A stretch of 64,000 nucleotides of DNA, from positions 264,045 to 328,044 of the forward strand of contig NZ_JANCLU010000002.1 of NCBI RefSeq assembly GCF_024294805.1. The letters run 5' to 3'. Below the pieces are notes generated by a model. The model was not told the origin of the DNA. It searched no databases and saw only the letters and a program-made list of their open reading frames with translations. Of this stretch, positions 58,770 through 64,000 are shown piece by piece. Each line of letters begins with the position of its first letter. The first letter of the stretch is position 1. Both the position numbers and the translations under genes were made by a program. Source of the DNA: Alsobacter ponti. GTDB lineage: Bacteria > Pseudomonadota > Alphaproteobacteria > Rhizobiales > Beijerinckiaceae.

Positions 58770-61082
58770 TCAGGGCGCCTTGACGGAGAGGACCGCGTCC
58801 TCGCCCGCCTGCCAGTCGGTCTGGGTGGTCATGCCGTTGGCGTGCCGGTAGAGCGCGCGCCACTCGTAGCCGCCGCGCGCGGCGTCGACATAGGCGAACT
58901 CGAACGTCCCCACGTCGGCGGGGTCGTCCAGCGTCACCGTGTCCTCGACGTCGATGCCGGCGGAGGGGTCGAGGTAGCGCAGGTCGACGACGATGCTGTC
59001 GAGCCGCGCCGCGACGAAGTCCGCCGGCCCGCGCACCTTGACGATGCGCTGGCCGCGCATGTCGGGGCGCACGATCAGCGGCGAGCGGCGCACCTGGCTC
59101 GGCGGCACCTCCAGCACCGTGCCGCCCTTCATGATGGTGGTGACGGAGAACGTCACCGTCTTGTTGGCGGGGTCGCGCAGGTCGACCACGAAGCTCCGCG
59201 TCCCCTTGTCGGTGGGCGTGAAGACGAAGCTCTCGTTCTGGCTGAACGCGTTGGCCGCGTCCTCGTAGGACAGGTCGACGAAGATCTGCTCGACGTCCTC
59301 CCAGCGCGGCACGGCGGGCACGACGTCGATGCGCAGCCGCGTCGCCGCGAACGGGTCGCGCACGTCGATCAGCTCGCCCTCCGCGTCGATCCACGTCCCC
59401 TCGACATCGGCGTTGCTGGCGGCGCGGTGGGTCAGCCGGTACTGGTAGGCGCGCTTGCCCTTGTCGACGACGAGGTAGCTCCAGGCCGCCTCCTTCTTGT
59501 CCTTGGAGAGCAGGATGGAGTCCTCGATGCGCACCGCATTGGCCTCGTCGCGGTAGCGCAGGTCGACCTGCACGCGCGGGAAGCGGTCCCACGGGTACTT
59601 GTCGGCCGAGACGATCGCCACCCTGGGGCGGCCGAACAGCTCGGCCGGCTGCACTTCCAGCACCTCGGTGGTGATGGTGCGGGGCGGCGAGGTGAGCGAG
59701 GTCGGCACTTCGCCCGTCCCGTCCGGCTTCAGGTTGACGGTGAACCGCGCGTCGACCTCCGGCTTGACGTGGCCGTTGGCCAGCACCGACGCCCAGCTGA
59801 CCGTGGCTTCCTCGTTCTGCTTGGTCAGCGACACGTCGTGGCGGTCGCCGCCATAGTTGAGCATCACCTGCACGGAGGCGAGGTCCGCCATGTCGCCGAG
59901 GTTGCGCACGCGCACGCGACGGCGCTCGAACCACGGGTCGTCGGCGTCGACCTCCAGGATGTAGCGCGACGGGTCGTCGCCGGCGCGCAACTCCTTGAAC
60001 AGCCCGGCGAGGTGGCCCTGCGGGTAGATGGTGCGGATCGTCGCCGTGCGCTCCGAGATGGTGACGTCGAGACGCCTTTTGTCCATGCGCGAGTAATGCT
60101 GATGGCTGTAGGAGAAGGTGCCGATGATCGCGCCGATGCCGCCGCCCATCGCCGCCTGCTGGCCCATGCGGTTGAGGTCGCCGATCAGCTCGGTCGCCTT
60201 GTCCCAGCCGTCCGGCCGCGGCCTGTCCGGCTGCAGGCTGGGCTGGAAGAAGGCGCTGGTGATCATCTCCTGCACGCGCGCCTTGGCGGCTTCGAACTTC
60301 GCCGCGTTGGACTGGCCCTCGTCGCCCGCCTCGGGCACGAAATTGTCCATCTCGAGCACGATCGCCTGGTTCTCGACCAGCTTGTCGACGGCCTCGCCGA
60401 TCTGCACGCTGTCGAACAGGCCCTCGTGGCCGAACTGCTCGTCGAGCCGGTCCTGCACCCGGTCCCAGTCGATGTGCAGGCGCACCGAGAAGGCCGGCCG
60501 CAGGATGGCGTAGTCCAGCGAGTACACCACCAGCACCGGGGCCATCTCGGTCTTCAGCGCCTGCTCCATCACGGCCGCGCCGTACTGGTCGAGTTGCACC
60601 GAGAACGCGGCCGCGTTGTCGCCGAACAGCGAGGGCTTGGCCGCCTGCTGGATCTTCAGCACGAAGCGGGGCTTGTCCGCCGCGGCCGGCGCGGGCGCGG
60701 GCGCGCCGGGCCGCGGCGGTGTCGGCGCAGGGGTTTCCTGGCCGAACACCATGAGCCTCACCGTGCCGTCGAGCACGGGCACCGGCACGAGCGAGGGCGT
60801 GGCGGGCAGGCGGCCGAGCCGCTTCACCTCCGCCGCGATGTCGTCGCGCTCGGCCTGGGTGAGGCCGATATGGACGTCGAAGTTGAAGAACCCGCCGTTG
60901 CCGGCGACCTCCGACTTGTACTTGATGAGCTGGACCTGCGGCACGTCGCGCCCGGTCGCCTCGTCGCGCACGCGCCTCAGGCGCGGGGAGACGGGCAGGT
61001 AGTAGCAATAGAGCGGGTCCAAATGGTCCCGGTAAACCATCACCCCGTTGATGAAGTAGAACGGCGGCTCGAGGTAGATCAT
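58770..61082 (-). CDS. Large repeat protein (770 aa), unknown cluster
   Basis: A paralogue of the neighbours at 55706 and 61145. N-terminal module: FINGVMVYRDHLDPLYCYYLP and GGFFNFDVHIGL (~1-115). Core: SLFGDNAAAFSVQLDQYG, PVLVVYSLDYAILRP (~150-205), then a helical stretch to ~300 and a Gly-rich hydrophobic bit (GGGIGAIIGTFSYS). Four beta repeats follow, each with a strand of type VxVDLxYxD: about 405, 505, 602 and 699, one per ~100 residues, introduced by DADDPWF or VRDPF. No signal peptide, no membrane anchor, no enzyme motif. The start ATG follows GGAGG. It has 62 bp to the upstream gene. Confidence 0.82.
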   Translation of the reverse strand: MIYLEPPFYFINGVMVYRDHLDPLYCYYLPVSPRLRRVRDEATGRDVPQVQLIKYKSEVAGNGGFFNFDVHIGLTQAERDDIAAEVKRLGRLPATPSLVPVPVLDGTVRLMVFGQETPAPTPPRPGAPAPAPAAADKPRFVLKIQQAAKPSLFGDNAAAFSVQLDQYGAAVMEQALKTEMAPVLVVYSLDYAILRPAFSVRLHIDWDRVQDRLDEQFGHEGLFDSVQIGEAVDKLVENQAIVLEMDNFVPEAGDEGQSNAAKFEAAKARVQEMITSAFFQPSLQPDRPRPDGWDKATELIGDLNRMGQQAAMGGGIGAIIGTFSYSHQHYSRMDKRRLDVTISERTATIRTIYPQGHLAGLFKELRAGDDPSRYILEVDADDPWFERRRVRVRNLGDMADLASVQVMLNYGGDRHDVSLTKQNEEATVSWASVLANGHVKPEVDARFTVNLKPDGTGEVPTSLTSPPRTITTEVLEVQPAELFGRPRVAIVSADKYPWDRFPRVQVDLRYRDEANAVRIEDSILLSKDKKEAAWSYLVVDKGKRAYQYRLTHRAASNADVEGTWIDAEGELIDVRDPFAATRLRIDVVPAVPRWEDVEQIFVDLSYEDAANAFSQNESFVFTPTDKGTRSFVVDLRDPANKTVTFSVTTIMKGGTVLEVPPSQVRRSPLIVRPDMRGQRIVKVRGPADFVAARLDSIVVDLRYLDPSAGIDVEDTVTLDDPADVGTFEFAYVDAARGGYEWRALYRHANGMTTQTDWQAGEDAVLSVKAP

Positions 61083-61144
61083 GGAGGCCTCCGGGCAGGT
61101 CCGGAGGGAGACGCCGCCCGAGGGGCGCGCCTCCCCGGGGGATG

Positions 61145-63355
61145 TCAGTTCGGCAGTTCGAGCACGAGCGTGGCGTCGTGCGAGCGGGTCGGCCCGAGCG
61201 CCTTGCGCGTGCCGTCCTGCATGAAGAAGGTCGCCGAGAGGTCGTAGTCCGTCTTGGCGGCGTTCTTGATCGGCGCGAGCCAGGGGCCGGGCTTGTCGTT
61301 GGCGCCGCGCAGCGTGTAGCTCTGCTTGAGCTGGATGTTGTTGTCGGCGTCGGCGTATTCGAGCTGCACGATGACGAGCTTCGTCTTGCCCCAGTCGATC
61401 AGGTCGGGGACGATCTCGACGCGCAGCTCCGCCACGTCCTCGCCTTCGAGCACCGTATTGCCGACCACGGTCTTCTTCGGGATCGGGGAGGAGGTGCCGT
61501 TCTTGTAGAGGATCTGGCCGGTATAGGTCAGCGTGCCGGCCTTCTCGTCGATCACCGGGAACGACCAGTCGTCGAAGCGCTTGCCCGCCTTCGACAGCGC
61601 GAAGGAGCGCTCCTGCCGGTAGGCGTGGTCGGGGTCCTCGTAGAGGAAGTCGAGGAACAGCGTGTCGATGCGGGTGTCGAAGTCGCCCTTCGAGCGCACC
61701 GAGACGGAGCGCGTCGCGCTGAACGGGTCGTTGACGTAGAGCTGCTCGCTGCGCCCCTCGCGCTCCGGCCCCTCGATCTCGCGGCCGCCCTTCATGAAGT
61801 ACTTGAACTTGTACTTGTAGGGCTTGTCGCGCGGCACGAAGATCAGCTCGCGCACGCCGAACGTGGTCTGCTGCTTGTCGAGCGTGAAGACGCGCTCGAT
61901 GCGCGGCACCTGCGCGCCGTCCTCGTAGGACAGCATCACCTGCACGCGCTCAACCTGGTCGAAATTGATGTCACCGACGGTGACGTCGACCACCCAGATG
62001 CCGAGGTCGGCGACGTTGATCGTCAGCACCTTGGAGGTGGTCTTCTGCTCGGGCGACTTGAACACGCGGTCCTCGCCCTTGTAGTTGACCACGTAGGAAT
62101 AGCTGTAGGCGCCGTCGCCGCCGTCGTAGTAGACGTCGAACTTCTCGATGTCCTCCGGCTTGCGGAACGAGTAGGTCTCGCCGGCCGCCGGCTTGCCGGG
62201 CGGCTGGTAGCTCCACGTCACGTCGACGCTGAAGATCGGCAGCTTCACGAAGTCGGCGTTGACCTGCACGCGGACGGTGAACTTCTTGAAGAACGGATCG
62301 TCGGCGTCGACGACGGTCGCCACCTGCTCCCACTTCACCGTCTTGCCGTTGACCTGCAGCCCGCCGATGCTGTCGAGCGGGGCCTGCGGGTTGTTCACCG
62401 CCTCAACGGCCGATGCGCCCTTGTAGACGACATTCACCGCCGCGAAGCGCGACGTGTTCACCGTGCGCTTGATGTTCTCGTAGCCCTGGTCGCGGATCTT
62501 GGAGACGTCGCGGTTCTCGGGCGGAATGGCCTCCAGCAGGTTGCGCTTGATGCCGTCGTCGAGCTGCTGGCGGACCGAGTCCTCGATCGTGGCCTTGATC
62601 TTTTCGGCCTGCGCGGGGTCCATGCCCGCCGGCGGGATCAGCGGCCGCGTCCATTCGAGCTTGCGGGATTCCGACTTGGAAATGTACTCGCTGATGTTCT
62701 CGGTATAGTCGTCCTCGCTCCAGAAATTGTCCTCGACGTCGACGGTCTGCGAGAAGCTCATGAAGGCCGAGGCGTCCCAGTGGCCGACCAGTTCGGAATC
62801 CGGCATGCGGCCGTAATAGGACAGCGTGTAGAACACGTTGATCATGCCGTTGCCCTGGCGCTGCATGACCTGCTCGAACACGGCCGCGCCTTCGGGCGAG
62901 AACTCCGCCGACACGGCGACCGCGTTGTTGCCGAACAGCGAGGGCACGCCGGCCGAGTTGACGCGCTGCACCAGCACGCCGCCGGAATCGAGGATGTCGA
63001 TGCGCACCGTTCCGCGCGTGAAGGTGGGCCGCCCCAGCTTCACCTGCACCTGGCCGCCGGCGCCCATGCCGCGCCTGGCGCGGCTGCGCTGCTCGCACCA
63101 GGCGCGGACCTTCGCCTCGGTGGCCGGCAGCATGTTCAGCTCGACGCCGAAATAGACGAGGCCGCCGCCGCGCTTGCCGTCCTCGCGGTCGATCGGAAGG
63201 CGGTACTTCACGTAGGCGAAGTTGGGCAGGCCGTTGTCGCGCCGCATCAGATAGCGCGGCGTCTGCGGGAACACGTAGTACTGCTCGGGGTCGATGTCGT
63301 CGACGAACACCACCACGTCGTCGATCAGTTGTTGGTCGTTCATCAGTTGCAGCAT
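61145..63355 (-). CDS. Large repeat protein (736 aa), unknown cluster
   Basis: The third paralogue. N-terminal module: IDDVVVFVDDIDPEQYYVFP and GGGLVYFGVEL. Core: VPSLFGNNAVAVSAEFSPEGAAVFEQ, INVFYTLSYYGRMP (~137-185). A helical linker spans ~200-310, and four beta repeats begin near 350 with DADDPFFKKF; Y-x-D strands are near 377 (variant), 473, 568 and 663. Lys/Asp content is high in the repeats. No signal peptide. It stands 52 bp after the 184-residue gene on the same strand. Confidence 0.82.
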   Translation of the reverse strand: MLQLMNDQQLIDDVVVFVDDIDPEQYYVFPQTPRYLMRRDNGLPNFAYVKYRLPIDREDGKRGGGLVYFGVELNMLPATEAKVRAWCEQRSRARRGMGAGGQVQVKLGRPTFTRGTVRIDILDSGGVLVQRVNSAGVPSLFGNNAVAVSAEFSPEGAAVFEQVMQRQGNGMINVFYTLSYYGRMPDSELVGHWDASAFMSFSQTVDVEDNFWSEDDYTENISEYISKSESRKLEWTRPLIPPAGMDPAQAEKIKATIEDSVRQQLDDGIKRNLLEAIPPENRDVSKIRDQGYENIKRTVNTSRFAAVNVVYKGASAVEAVNNPQAPLDSIGGLQVNGKTVKWEQVATVVDADDPFFKKFTVRVQVNADFVKLPIFSVDVTWSYQPPGKPAAGETYSFRKPEDIEKFDVYYDGGDGAYSYSYVVNYKGEDRVFKSPEQKTTSKVLTINVADLGIWVVDVTVGDINFDQVERVQVMLSYEDGAQVPRIERVFTLDKQQTTFGVRELIFVPRDKPYKYKFKYFMKGGREIEGPEREGRSEQLYVNDPFSATRSVSVRSKGDFDTRIDTLFLDFLYEDPDHAYRQERSFALSKAGKRFDDWSFPVIDEKAGTLTYTGQILYKNGTSSPIPKKTVVGNTVLEGEDVAELRVEIVPDLIDWGKTKLVIVQLEYADADNNIQLKQSYTLRGANDKPGPWLAPIKNAAKTDYDLSATFFMQDGTRKALGPTRSHDATLVLELPN

Positions 63356-63407
63356 TGCCGGTCTCCGTGGACGCGAGTTGGGTAAGGGCGGGCGCGGGGA
63401 GCGCGGC

Positions 63408-63962
63408 CTATGGCGGTCGCTGGCGCAGCCAGGCGGCGAGGTCGGCCGACAGCGAGGTCTCGACGCGGCCGGGCATGGTGCGGGCCGTCTCGGCCAGGAG
63501 CTCGCCCTGAGCGGCGTCGGAGCCGCCGACGGCGTGCAGGCGCGCCAGCGTCTCCGCCGCGCGGTCGATCGCCTCTTCGCGCACCCGCGCCGTCAGCTCT
63601 GCCGGAGCGCCCGGGTCGGCCTCGACCGCGAGCGTCAGCCGCCCATCCCCGACGGCGCGGCGCAGCAAGCTCTTGAAGTCGTCGTCCTCGCCGAGTCCGG
63701 TCAGCAGCTTGCCGGGGTCGCCGGACAGGCGCGCGGCGGCGCGCGTCTCGGTGGCCAGCGCCACGTCGTAGACGACGGAGAGCCGCTCCGGGCCCGCGCC
63801 GTCGACGGCGCGCCGCACGGCCTCGCCGTCGCCGCCGGCCAGCATGGCCTGGAACGCGGCCTGGAAGGGCGGCAGCGGTGAGGGCGTGGCGCGCGCGAGA
63901 TCCCGCGCGGCCCCGTCCCGCGCCAGCACCAGCCGCGCGCCGCGCACCGTCACCGGAGCCAT
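63408..63962 (-). CDS. Core-domain relative of the large repeat proteins (184 aa)
   Basis: No named family. Residues ~30-150 align by pattern with the core of the three large paralogues: PFQAAFQAMLAGG, LSVVYDVALATETRAAARLSGD, FKSLLRRAVGDGRLTLAVEAD, then a helix, with conserved VIYDL/VVYDV and the long helix after it. It lacks the N-terminal YLP module and the beta repeats. The start ATG at 63962 has no clear SD and may overlap a gene that lies beyond 64000. Bases 63963-64000 show an open minus-strand frame but too little to call. Confidence 0.65.
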   Translation of the reverse strand: MAPVTVRGARLVLARDGAARDLARATPSPLPPFQAAFQAMLAGGDGEAVRRAVDGAGPERLSVVYDVALATETRAAARLSGDPGKLLTGLGEDDDFKSLLRRAVGDGRLTLAVEADPGAPAELTARVREEAIDRAAETLARLHAVGGSDAAQGELLAETARTMPGRVETSLSADLAAWLRQRPP

Positions 63963-64000
63963 GGCGAGGCGCGGCGCGTCGCCGCCCGGCGCGCGCGCCG

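Noticed and set aside
58203-61247. 1014-residue plus-strand frame
   Set aside because: Antisense of two large repeat proteins; low-complexity composition.
55706-63962. Contractile injection or phage-tail gene set
   Set aside because: No sheath, tube, baseplate, spike or ATPase gene is recognisable in this window; the idea stays open only for sequence beyond 64000.

Overview
The window is high-GC DNA with dense genes, many ATGA/GTGA start-stop overlaps and alphaproteobacterial hallmarks: two DUF1127 proteins, a tripartite TRAP transporter, the soxBDAG sarcosine oxidase operon and a MetA-type acyltransferase. It reads as a chromosomal segment of a Hyphomicrobiales (Rhizobiales)-like heterotroph. 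I see no rRNA, tRNA, CRISPR array, insertion sequence, integrase or phage gene.

Left part (1-11323): a divergent catabolic island around an IclR regulator. Leftward run IclR, a MaoC hydratase, an SDR dehydrogenase, an enolase-superfamily enzyme and an unusual FAD-reductase/patatin fusion cut by the window edge. Rightward run TRAP dctP-dctQ-dctM, a leaderless solute-binding-like protein, a CaiB/BaiF CoA-transferase and a second MaoC protein. Together they suggest uptake of an organic acid, CoA activation, hydration and oxidation. A perfect inverted repeat lies between the two arms.

11379-23460: an ankyrin protein; a GST/reductase pair facing an HxlR regulator; an acyltransferase; then a two-component system whose histidine kinase is fused in frame to a periplasmic binding domain. 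That domain is a paralogue of the binding protein of the adjacent ABC importer. A phased direct repeat upstream of the importer is the probable response-regulator site.

23473-44403: mostly small accessory operons: cysteine synthase-like enzyme, DUF1127, vanadium-haloperoxidase/PAP2-like protein, methyltransferases, AraC regulator, a 1554-residue BTAD / hydrolase / degenerate cyclase / AAA ATPase / TPR regulator, a flavin monooxygenase, OsmC, the metA operon, Crp/Fnr with DUF2892, mannonate dehydratase next to a remnant of a zinc alcohol dehydrogenase, a TetR operon with a SnoaL-VOC fusion, and an RraA-like protein.

44404-54770: two copies of a conserved ~77-nt element, each ending in a terminator, flank a small basic protein and a cold-shock gene. 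Then come soxBDAG with a divergent TetR regulator, an orphan Liv-type binding protein, a PHA synthase and a small secreted protein with an apparent CTG start.

54777-63962: five leftward genes of no family I recognise. Three are very large (1008, 770 and 736 residues) and mutually paralogous: a shared N-terminal module, a shared core, and three to four tandem ~100-residue beta-rich repeats. The largest also has an OmpA-like segment and charged linkers. A 184-residue neighbour carries a divergent copy of the core. The cluster reaches close to the right edge and is the best candidate here for an undescribed system.
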